Positions 13,135 through 22,497 of a stretch of 43,577 nt of DNA are shown one piece after another (the first letter of the stretch is position 1; each line of letters opens with the position of its first letter). The stretch comes from Brachionus rotundiformis (Eukaryota; Rotifera; Eurotatoria; Ploima; Brachionidae). The notes below the pieces were generated by a model. The model had not been told where the DNA came from, did not search any database, and worked only from the letters and a program-made list of their open reading frames with translations. The stretch is from assembly GCA_016802295.1 (NCBI GenBank), contig JAESIW010000137.1, forward strand, positions 6,520,656 to 6,564,232. The letters are read 5' to 3'. The translations under genes were made by a program, and so were the position numbers.

Positions 13135-13315
13135 GAATTCAAAAAATTTAATTAATTTAAATATTTCAATGTTTTATATTTTTAAATAAGTATATAAACA
13201 ATTAATTTTTAATTTGTAAAACTTATTTAATTTAAATAAATGGAGTGTTAATCGGTCTTTATGACATGGGCACTAGCCTGTTGATTAACCTTGAAATTGA
13301 AATTGAAAAAAAAAA
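13135..13315 (+). repeat. Short retroposon tail with 3' stem-loop and A-rich end, copy 1
   Basis: This is about 80-90% alike to 18149-18331 over roughly 180 bp, in the same orientation. The last part holds a strongly conserved block with GTTAATC (13247-13253) and GATTAAC (13283-13289) as a stem, and inner complementary ACA/TGT and GG/CC pairs. It ends in short GAAATT repeats and a run of A. A conserved 3' hairpin plus A-tail is typical of a SINE or a 5'-truncated LINE 3' UTR. There is no coding potential. The next 540 bases, to 13855, are AT-rich with nothing recognisable. Confidence 0.7.
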
Positions 13316-13854
13316 TAATCAAAGTCATTTTTATGTGTATAATAAATTGAACTTATCTTTTTTCCTTTTAATCATATATATAAAAATCAGATCTCTATTG
13401 TCCATGGCACTTAAACCTATTTCTAAACAAATGGGCTTTATTTTTGGTTAATTCAGGGAATTTTCTAGCTAATTAAATTTTAATTGTTATAAAATGGAAA
13501 TGATGTTTTTATCCTATCAATATAAAAATATAGAAAAATATTTTCATCATTAAAATCAGCATAAAATAAAGGTCTTAATAATAAGTCATATCTTCTCAAT
13601 GAGGTATTTTTATTTTTTATTTATTTAGATTAAAATTAAATCAAAAACTAAAAAAATATTATTATGAAAAATTAAATTAACATTTGTTTTTAATAGTCTT
13701 CGGACTTGGCAAATTAAAACCATCCAAACTCACAAATGACATCAATTAAATAAGTTTAAATTCAAAATAATATCTTAGTTTAAAAAAATATATTAAATCC
13801 GTATTTAATAAAAATTTCTCTAAAAATAAAAAAAAGATAATTTTTTTAAATAGC

Positions 13855-14948
13855 CTATTTTGTGTATCTAAGCATCCTTTGGGCGTAAATTAAATAGCCT
13901 TTTGATTTTACAATGCCACGTCCCTTTAGGACCAAAGTGTACCTAGCTTGCCATTGTGGCACCCATCCATGCGAGTCGTACTCGTGCACGCTCTTTCGAA
14001 GACAGCTCTGCAGGCTCTCTTCGCTCAAAAGCTCTCTGGGATCTAAATGCGTTGTGAGCTGAATGTTGTTTATTTTGGCAAATTCGACCAGATCTTCGGG
14101 CATTTTGCAACACGATGACAAGTTCACTTGGTTTAGAGATGGTTTTCTCTATTTGGAAAGCAAAAAAAAATATTCTTTTTCCTTCAGATAATTTTTCTTA
14201 CATTTTTATCTTGCAAAAAATTACAGAATTGTTCCAAATTGGCTGCATTGAAGTCGGACAGACCTGCCGTACCGACTTCTTGTGCGTCAATGCTATCCTG
14301 GATTTTTGACCAAACTGGCATCACCAACTGAGCGGGCAGTTCCTCGTGAACAAATATTTTGTCCGGAAAGGACACTACCAAAGTATCTATGTGCACGGCA
14401 CCAATTTCATCCAAGACTAAATTATCATTTATTATAATTTAATAAAATTTTTTCCCAAATTACTCATTTTAATTGACTGACTGACAATTTCAGGGTCCAA
14501 ACTGTTCAAAAAGAGCTTTACTTAACAAAAAATAGGTAAATATGACCAATTGAGGGTCTTGCCGCTTACCACTTATGGAGATGTCATTAAGATCGGTCTC
14601 CTTTAGCTTTTCGTAAGCAGGATGTCTGCACTCAACTAAAGTTTTCTCCTGAAAAAGCTTTAATTAAAAGGCCAGAGCAACAATGGTTGCTTACTTGATG
14701 AGAGCTGTGGTCGATGGTACTCAGCCATGATGCAAAAGTGCCATTTATCACCTCAATTAGCTAAAAAAATGGCAAAAATGATGGCAAAGAGAGCGCTGAA
14801 GGCGGCTTACCTCGTCGTGGGGACTGTTGTTGAGGCGTTTTTTGAGCCTGTCCGCCGTGACTATGTTGCCAGAGTTTATGAGCAGCTGGGTGGCTTTTGG
14901 AATCACCGGATCCACTGTCTTTGACTCAATGCCAGATCTTGAACTCAT
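13855..14948 (-). CDS. GCLM: Glutamate-cysteine ligase regulatory (modifier) subunit, six exons
   Basis: Exons by phase-checked splice sites: 14948..14811, 14760..14695, 14648..14570, 14520..14464, 14416..14202, 14148..13855. The five introns are 46-53 bp with GTAAG-type donors, except the fourth (GTAATT). Joined, they give 282 residues against 274 in human. Landmarks include the N-terminal LLINSGNIVTADRLKKRL, ISVKLFL, and near the C-terminus QVNLSSCCKMPEDL, DPRELLSEESL and GIVKSKGYL, all close to vertebrate GCLM. The protein has an aldo-keto-reductase-like fold and binds the catalytic subunit GCLC in the cytosol, raising its glutamate affinity and relieving glutathione feedback in the first step of glutathione synthesis. 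An AG at 14965-14966, 16 bases before the ATG and after a T-rich run, could be a UTR or spliced-leader acceptor. GCLC is not in the window. Confidence 0.95.
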
Positions 14949-15933
14949 TGGAAAGTGTTTGTCGCTGTTGTTAGGAAAATTTAAAAAATGCAAAAATATT
15001 TTATTATGAAAAAAATAATAAATTTATTGCAAAAATTTATTACTTTATATATAGTAAAAAAAATTATATATAAAATTATCTAAAATTAAAACAAAAATTG
15101 ATCGTTTGTGCCTTACAAAAGGATTTAGAATGTCGATCTAGAAATGAATAAGCATTTTATTTTTTATTAATAAATTAATAAAAATATTAAATGACGTAAT
15201 AAGATTTGATATAAACTGATGACAAAGCTTTTTTAAGGCTGAAAAAATTTTTTTAAAAGCTGATGTTTTTAATTAATTTGTTAAAACATTATTAAAGATA
15301 ATTGATAGATAAAATATATAAACTTTTGTATTTATCAAAATGTTGAATGTTGATTTGATTATTTTTATTGATTTTATAAAAAATTTAAATTAAAAAAAAT
15401 CAAAAATAAAGATAATCGAAACGATAAAATATTTTGTCAACTTTTGTCCATGGTGAGCTTTTTTTATCAATTTTCATAAAGGACCTATAAATCTTTCCTT
15501 AGAGAATTTTAACAGGATCCTTGGTCAAATGTTAAGTTAATTATGTCACGCGAATAAATCACTCGGATATTTAAAATACCAATTTTGCTTTGGTACCTGC
15601 AACAAATACCATCTCGTGCATTTTTAAGCTTTTGTAACCAATACCACATGCTCCAAATGAGAATTTAGGTTTGTGTACCTGCAAAATTGGTAAAGCAAAT
15701 TTGTGGCACAAAAATTTTATCTAAAAAATGATAAGCTTTTGGGAAAAAATGTTTAATATGGCTGTATACTTTGCCAGGCCATAACAAAATTGGTAAAGAA
15801 CCAATTTAAAATTAAGTAAAACATTTATTAAATAATTTATAAAATTTATTTATAATTGAAAACAATATTCGCTAATTAAAACCAAAGTGAATTAATTTTT
15901 GCATAAAAATTTAAAAAATAAGATGACCAACAC
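14949..15933. other. AT-rich intergenic DNA
   Basis: Between the GCLM start and the small EF-hand gene I see no coding region. A loosely repeated phrase about 'accaattttgctttggtacctgc' occurs near 15580-15610 and in a related form near 15660-15690, but is too short to classify. Confidence 0.5.
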
Positions 15934-16218
15934 TCAAGTTTCTTTGTCTCTTCTAATTTTTTCCTTAACTTTTTCGAAGCAAACAATTGCTTCGGACAGG
16001 TCAAGCATGCCATTGTTGTTGGTGTCAATTTTTTTAAACAAATCGCGAGCCATCTGCTCGGCGCCAGGTCCGAAACCAAGCGAGTTGAGGGCCAGAAAAA
16101 AGTCCTCCTCGGTTATTTTTCCATCGTTGTTGCGATCTAACTTTTTGAAAAAAGCCCTCGCACCACTGCCATCTTCATTGCCAGAGAAATAATCTTTTCC
16201 TTTTCTAATTAGATTCAT
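15934..16218 (-). CDS. Small two-EF-hand calcium-binding protein (94 aa)
   Basis: One uninterrupted frame from ATG (16216-16218) to stop. It contains two complete EF-hand loops: D28-R-N-N-D-G-K-I-T-E-E-D39 and D65-T-N-N-N-G-M-L-D-L-S-E76. Both carry acidic residues at positions 1 and 12, the central Gly and the hydrophobic position 8, so both should bind calcium. Each is flanked by amphipathic helices (ARAFFKKL, ARDLFKKI). There is no signal peptide or membrane segment. It resembles half of a calmodulin or troponin-C-type protein; small two-hand proteins exist, but I cannot name an orthologue. It could also be the last exon of a longer gene, though the ATG and the length of the frame fit a single-exon gene. 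Confidence 0.75.
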   Translation of the reverse strand: MNLIRKGKDYFSGNEDGSGARAFFKKLDRNNDGKITEEDFFLALNSLGFGPGAEQMARDLFKKIDTNNNGMLDLSEAIVCFEKVKEKIRRDKET

Positions 16219-17110
16219 TTTATTACCAAGAGATCAGAGATTACTTTTTTTATACCAAAAATTATAATTTAAAATAATTACGAAATAAGATTTTTTGTTC
16301 AAAATCATTTATTATAAAAAGCTTGAATAAAGGTAAATATTATTTAAGAACAAAATATAGAAATAAACTCTTGCGTATATTGTGATTCATTTCGAGAGAT
16401 TACAAGTCGACTGACATTGTATAATAGATATAAATAATTTCAAGACCAGAGCCCCATTTTAGGGTTTGAAATATTTGATGGCTAATTTTTATTTTAATAA
16501 TAAATAATTTAAAAATTTTTTTCTTAAAAATCATGATTTTATTAAAAAATAGGTGTATAAATTTTTCAAACAGTTTATTTATGTAGCCAAATGTTCTTTT
16601 ACCATGATTTGATTTGCTTTAAATAAAAATAAATTGACTCAAATTTTTGAATTTAATTAAAAATTTTATCTTTGTAAATAAAACCATAAAAATGTTTTGG
16701 CATGATCTCCACAAGTGAGTTTTGTGACTTATTTTGGCCATTTGTTTGACCAATCTGTCCTTTTACAAAATTTTTCAGCTGGACCTGTCCTTTGTAAACA
16801 GCAATTTAGAACAAAAATACTGAAATTACTATTATTTTATTTACTGATAATTAATATTAAAAATGCTGCAGTTAATGTCAAAATTTTGGTATAGATGCCG
16901 CATTAAATATGTCAAAAACACCATGTCCGAGGAACATTTTTTGTGTTTCAAATTTTGAAACAATTGAAAAAATAGAAAAATATATTTTTATTATTTTTTA
17001 ACAAATAAGTAAAAATAGTATAAGTTAAAAAATAGGGAAATATTAAAATTAAAAATAAATAAAGAAATATTAAGAGACGATAAGGTGAGATAGAGAGTTA
17101 CAGAATACAT
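16219..17110. other. AT-rich intergenic DNA
   Basis: No coding region, RNA gene or transposon protein recognised on either strand. Confidence 0.5.
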
Positions 17111-17113
17111 TTT

Positions 17114-18148
17114 TTATATATTCGATTGTTCAGGAAAAAAAGAAGAAATAGCAAGGTAGCAATTACACAATGGAGTTGGGTATTCGACATTTCTTGAACC
17201 TTTGTTATATTCTTCCACCAGTCTGACAACCAGTGGAACAGAGTGGCTCAGTCCTGCCCAAACATATCTCTCACTTAACTCAAAAAATCGATTTAAGACT
17301 GTTAGTAGTTTGAGTTTATTATATGCTTCATGATGTAAAATGTTGGAGGGAGTATCATACCTTAGTTTTAGTATAGAACGAGCTGCTGAATTTTGGATTA
17401 CTTCTAACCTTTTTATATTAGTTTCTGAAAGTGAGTTAAGAAAAGGGAAAGAATAATCTAGAATAGATCCTATCAAAGACTTATAGAGATTTCTTAATGT
17501 TTAAAGTCAAGGCCCCATTTGACATTTTATTTGACAAGATTTTGATTAAATTTAGCCTTGAATTGCAGCGTTCTTTAATGTTTTCTATCATTGACGAAAA
17601 GGTTAATTTAGAATCGAATTTAATTCCTTAGAACTTAATTTCTTTTAAGCTTAGGATTCTATTCCCATAAAACCTTAAAAAAAACTCAGAATTTTCTTTA
17701 TTGTTTTTACTAAAAATCATTGAGCAAGACTTTTCAACCGAAATCTTCATTTTCCACTTGAAAAATTCAACTAAGTACTTATTCATTTTACTTTCTAGAT
17801 TTCCATTTTTTTTAAAAATAAAAAAGTGACAAGATCGTCTGCAAAGAGAAGTGAATACTCATTGTTAGACTTATTTCTTTTAGGAATATCATTAATAAAT
17901 ATACTAAATAATAAAGGACTAATAACTGATCCTTGTGGAACGCCAGCAGATATTTTGAATTCATCACTAATGTGATCATTTATATTTACCTTAAATGTTC
18001 TACAATTAAGAAATGAATTAATCCAATAAATTAAATAGGGAGGTATATTTATCTTTATAGGCTTATAAATTATACCTTCATGCCAAATCTTGTCGAAAGC
18101 TGCATCTTCCTTTAGCTCTTTTATTGCCAAAATCATTTCATTAAGGTT
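17114..18148 (-). mobile_element. Decayed non-LTR retrotransposon ORF2 (reverse transcriptase)
   Basis: The minus-strand frame 18118..17795 carries AAFDKIWHEG, then GVPQGSVISPLLFSIFIND and YSLLFADDLVTFL. These are three reverse transcriptase blocks in order, including the catalytic FADD box. After about 320 bases of broken frames, 17476..17114 gives the downstream region (LDYSFPFLNSLSETNIKRLEVIQ and the C-terminal tail). The order and spacing are those of Jockey/CR1-type ORF2. At least one frameshift between the two open parts, and the interruption at 18149, make it inactive. The 5' part (endonuclease domain) is not recognisable. Confidence 0.85.
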
Positions 18149-18416
18149 CAAAAAAATTCAAAAAATTTAATTTAAACATTTCAATGTTTTACTTTTTTAA
18201 ATGTTTATTTGAACACTTTATTTTTAATTAGAAAAATTTATTTTATTTAAATAAATGGAGTGTTAATCGGTCTTAATGACATGGGCACTAGCCTGTTGAT
18301 TAACCTTGAAATATAAAAAAAAAAAAAAAATATTAAATTAGATTATAAATAAGGTCAGATCCGCAAGCTGCTTCTTCCTTTAGCTTTTTTATTGCCAAAA
18401 TCATTTCATTAAGGTT
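18097..18416 (+). mobile_element. Short retroposon inserted in the LINE, with 52-bp flanking duplication, copy 2
   Basis: The segment 18097-18148 recurs at 18365-18416 with two mismatches. Between them lies the same repeat as at 13135-13315, including the GTTAATC (18262-18268) / GATTAAC (18298-18304) stem and ending in a run of about 15 A at 18316-18330. Thirty-odd bases of unassigned DNA separate the A-tail from the right duplicate. The arrangement is that of target-primed insertion with an unusually long target-site duplication, and it post-dates the LINE it interrupts. Confidence 0.8.
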
Positions 18417-18720
18417 ATCTGACAATTAACTGTCAAATTTAATTAAGAAAAATAAAATGATTTTTGAGCATTTACTTAAAACTTGATTCAAATCAGCCTA
18501 TTACCAGAGTCATACCACTTTTTGTTCTTTATCATCTAGTTTTTTCATTTAATTAATTGACAACTCAAGCTAAAATGGTTAAGTGCCCAGTAATATACCA
18601 TTTTATAACCATGGTACAACACAAACTTAATAGATCAAGGTTGATGGAAATGATTTATTTTTTTGGCTTTAACCAAACTAAAATAAAATTATCCAAAAAA
18701 TAAATAAAAAATTTAGATTA
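18417..18720. other. Short AT-rich spacer
   Basis: No gene recognised. It probably includes the remainder of the decayed LINE upstream of the duplicated segment, but no reverse transcriptase block is readable here. Confidence 0.4.
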
Positions 18721-19799
18721 TTATTTTTTAAATTTATAATCATTAAAATAAAAATCACAATTAAGAATGGGATCATTATTATTTAGAGTAAAATAGTCAA
18801 AATAGAGAATTATCTTTTCACTACTAATGGCTTCGTTGTACTCTACACCTGTGTAACCATAGCTTTCCAAGGTCCTAATCTCGTCCAAGTGAGATCCTTT
18901 GCTCTTTGTCTGCTCATTGAATATGCTTATTTTGTATGAAGCAATGTCCAGTTTGTCTCTGATCAGCTCTACAAGAGATATTACCTTTGACTTGATGTTC
19001 ACTATTTCGTCTTTGATGTGACCACGGAAGTCTTTTTCATTGGCAAATGTCACATGTCTCAAGTCTAACTTGATATATGTTGGACTCGAGGAGGCAAAAT
19101 GCTTGGCTAGCTCTTTCTTGAATGTTATTTGATGCATGTATTTTGTCTTCTCGGTCCTGCTTATCAGCCTGAGTCCATCTATACAATGTCTTCTTATCTG
19201 CGAGTCCAAAAATTCACTGGTAAATTGTCTATAATCTATTTTACCAGTTGAGTTTTGATCGAGAATTTTGCACAGGACATGCTGTTGGACATTTGTGCAA
19301 GGTATGTCGAGATCACTGGTAACAAGCTTAAAATCGTCATATGTAACCATAAATTCATTTGGTGCATCTGGTACAAGGTTCTCAGCCATCTGGGCATTGC
19401 TTGCATCGGTTAGTTGAAATTCATCCATTTCTTTTTCTTTTTCTGCTTCTTTTTTTTTCCGCACTGTTTCCAGAAACATTTCGTGGTCCATGGTTTGAAT
19501 GGATTGATTTTTTAACAGCTTGTAGACTACTTTTTCCTTTTTGCTAAGCCAAAACGAGACAGACACGACCAAATTGTTGAATTTTTCCGAGTCGTCGATT
19601 ATCTTGGCACTGGCTTTTTCCAGTCTTTCCTTAAAAAAAGCTTTACACGGGATTAAAATGGCATAACGCCTACCAAGGCTCTTTCTTTCGGCGTAAGCTT
19701 TTTCTTTTTCTTCTTTTTTTTGTCTTTGACGACCTGGGTGAGCGCGCCAGTGCTTGCCGCGATTGTGACAGCACCATCTTGCTCTGGATAAGGCTCCAT
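18721..19799 (-). CDS. Uncharacterised EF-hand protein (344 aa), two exons
   Basis: Exon 1 19799..19674 (42 codons from ATG) and exon 2 19629..18721 join in phase 0 across a 44-bp intron (donor GTAGGC, T-rich acceptor AAG). The longer unspliced frame starting at 19806 reads the Lys-rich stretch out of frame and should be ignored. The protein starts MEPYPEQDGAVTIAASTGAL, then a run of eight Lys and LTPKERALERLEKASAK; a coiled, highly charged part follows (RKKKEAEKEKEM). One EF-hand loop, D-Q-N-S-T-G-K-I-D-Y-R-Q (about 166-177), lies after a weaker helix-loop-helix around VTYDDFKLV; Gln at position 12 makes it non-canonical. The last 100 residues look like a compact alpha/beta domain (DFRGHIKDEIVNIKSK, ISSEKIILYFDY) that I cannot name. 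No signal peptide or membrane segment. Confidence 0.78.
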
Positions 19800-20186
19800 A
19801 ATCCAATATCTATCTAAGTTTTTTTTTTTAAATATATAATAATTATTCAAAATATAAGTTTTTTATGTTGTCTAGGTTTCAATGTACTTATTAATTGTTG
19901 TTACATAAATTTAGAATTTTTCACCTATTTAATTACTGAAAATAGAAAAAAATGTATTCAAATATTTATTCTATTTTAGATAAATATCTTTAATTAGAAA
20001 AAACAGGTTTATTTTATTAATTAACTTAAATGTAAGCAATTTTTTAATTATTTTTTAGATTGTTGACAATTTGGATGCTCTTTTTCTTGCTTCTTTCCAT
20101 GTCTTTACCATTTTTCAGCCCGTAATATAACTCTGAGCAATTGCAGTCTTTATTAATTCATTGACTGTTCAAATTTTTTAAGTCCA
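19800..20186. other. AT-rich intergenic DNA
   Basis: This is presumably the promoter side of the EF-hand gene. No TATA box is distinguishable from the AT background, and no gene is visible. Confidence 0.4.
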
Positions 20187-21841
20187 AAGAAAATTTTTAA
20201 GATCTTATTTTCTAATCATGAATAATCTTTTGCTATTAAGATAATATTAAGATCTGGTAAGTTGTAAGAAGAAAAAAAGATTTTTAATGGAAATTTTATT
20301 TCAATATGTTTTTAATAAAATGACTTTAAATATTTAATCGTGTTCATCTTCATTTAGAAACTCAACTAAATAAAATACATTGTCACTTTCGTCATAAATA
20401 ATACGGCTCTGCAGTATTTCAACATTTTTTATTCATCCAACCGCGACGGCGTTTTCAATGAAGGAGTGTAAAAAAAAAAGTAGCACTATAAAAAATTATT
20501 GATTATAATTTATTTTTAGTAATTCTATTTGTAAATTTATAAGTCAATCATAAAAGGTTTAGTCTAATAAAATTTACATAATTTACAAGTATTTGCAGCA
20601 TTCAAGAATTGCATTTTCCGATTAATACATTTTAATTTCACCACAACCATATTTGATAAAGTTAAGATGATCACCAGTTGTCTGAGCTATTTGAAAATTG
20701 TTATTGATAGGAATTATCGGTGTAAAGTGTGCATCTTTCAGAGACAAAAAGATTGGTAATTCCAAAGAACGACCAGTATTAACATTGAAAGCTATATTAT
20801 GTGTAGAATAACATTTAATAGGATGCAAAAATAAAAGACTCAAAGCTATCATATTAAACTCTGTACCAAAAACACCCAAAGTAGCAGCATCTCTAATTAG
20901 TTTCTCGAAAAAAACAGAATACTTAAAGCTTACAACTATTTTTTTGAAATACCGTGAGCCCAAATAATACACTTTGATATGGTATCATCAGCATTAATTA
21001 TCAATATATCTTCTGTTTTTTCACAAACTGAAAAAATTGTCAAAAATATTGTTCCGCTTTAAAGTTTGAAGATTGTCTGGAATTCATACTTTACTGTCAT
21101 CAAAAAGACATGTCTTAGTCGTTTTTAAAGCAAACAAAAGAACATGAAAAAAAAATTTTCAATCTCTATAAAATAATTAACTAAACCAAAAAACGATTTT
21201 CCTTCAACTGTTTACTTTATAGAGAAAAAATATTTTCACCAGCTTTTTTGTAATTTATAGAATGAAAAATTGAGCTTTCTATCGAAATTTTTAAACCAAT
21301 AAAAACATCATCATCAAATTTTTCAATCTCAAATTGTTCTAGCTCAAATCGATTTAATTTTCTTTTAGAATTCGACATTAAATGTTGAACTCTTTTTTGG
21401 TTAAATTTCTTTTCTCGTGTAAACTCAAAACAAAATCGCATAACTCTGAATTGTCATTATTGTGTTCAAGATCTCCTAAACGACTAAGAAGCTCAAAATG
21501 TAATCCTTCATCTAGAAAATTTTAAGATAAATTATCAAAATCTTACTCTAAATGAAATCACTTGTTTCGTTTCTCTAAGAAAAAAAAAGATATTCTAAGA
21601 TAATATGTTTTTATTTAAATACAATTAAATTACAATTAAAAATCTTATATGGATCTTTTAAGAAAGAAAAGTTTTAATTTTACTTTTTTTCCTCCTTAGA
21701 AATCTCTTATAAGATCCGATACCGAACCATGCAAAGTTCTGTTACTGAAAGTATAAGATCTTGTTTCAAGTTCTTACTCAGAATAAGGTAAGTTTCTTGA
21801 TCTGATCTTAAGTAAGATCTTATCAAGATTTAGGTCATGGG
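20187..21841 (-). mobile_element. 1.4-kb transposon family, copy 2 (inverted, truncated, hosting a nested insertion)
   Basis: Its right end ...TTTAGGTCATGGG is the reverse complement of the left end of the element at 11351. Homology continues through the same 74-codon frame (21217-21441, identical protein to 11750-11974) to about 20187, where it stops short of the other terminus. It is interrupted at 20405-20961 by a different element. The two copies are about 8 kb apart in opposite orientation and keep an identical translated frame, so one is recent or both derive from a recent common source. Confidence 0.8.
20396..20970 (-). mobile_element. Nested 557-bp element with 9-bp target duplication and OTU-like protease fragment
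   Basis: Comparison with the intact copy at 12224 defines the insertion exactly: 20405-20961, flanked by AAATAATAC at 20396-20404 and 20962-20970. The ends, GGCTCTGCAGTATTTCA and TGAAATACCGTGAGCCC, are imperfect inverted repeats. The minus-strand frame inside (to 20622) reads DAATLGVFGTEFNMIALSLL, HPIKCYS and later DAHFTPIIP. This matches the C-terminal half of OTU-family cysteine proteases: 'wG...e..alS.ll...I.vy' and the catalytic His in 'HF'. The catalytic Cys half is absent and no ATG opens the frame, so it is a truncated, non-autonomous passenger. The superfamily is unassigned; a 9-bp duplication would suit Mutator-like elements. Confidence 0.72.
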
Positions 21842-22497
21842 AATTCTTACTTCTTTTAAGAATCTTGTCACTTACTTGATTCAGTATATAAGAAACTCTT
21901 TTATATTATTATTTATGCTCAAATTATATAGTTAAATAAAGAATTAGTTAAAGCAATCTTTTCATTGTCCCATAGCACATTACAATTTTCTTCGATAAAT
22001 AAATGATCGATAATTGCTAGAGAAGTCTTCAAACTATAGTCCATTACATCATCATGAGTTTTTTTTCTACAAATTATTTAGTTGCTTGCAAAAAGAGGCA
22101 ATTTTCTGATCAAACATTTTATAGTTATCGCGAAGGAAAGTCAAGATATTCCAACAAACTGAGCTATTTTTTAATTTCTTTAATAAGAATACCTCGTGTC
22201 TCATGTAAAGTTGTTCAACCAGTGCAAGGTTTCTAACAGAGTTCTAATTCTTGAAAATCCCTTAATTCCCAGCGCTCTTTTATTTAATAAATTTTGTCTT
22301 ATGTCTAAAACAAAAATACTGAAGACATCTTTGAGGAGAGAAGTTCTAAAATTGAATAAAATTACTTGACTATTTATTAATAAAAAAATATCATAGAAAA
22401 AAAAAAATTTTTTACATAAATAATCTAAATTGAATGCACTTAATTAATAAAAAATATATATTATTAAAAAAAATAAGTCAAAAATGCGGCTTTAAAT
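21842..22497. other. AT-rich stretch, possible transposon debris
   Basis: A minus-strand run near 22060-21960 reads THDDVMDYSLKTSLAIIDHL before breaking up. It looks coding-like but I cannot match it to a family. The plus frame at 22054-22236 is probably its shadow. Nothing else is seen. Confidence 0.35.

Noticed and set aside
19630..19806. Unspliced 361-codon frame start (MDYGALSRARWCC...) for the EF-hand gene
   Set aside because: It reads the Lys-rich exon out of frame and does not start with a true ATG; the 44-bp intron model gives a cleaner N-terminus in phase.
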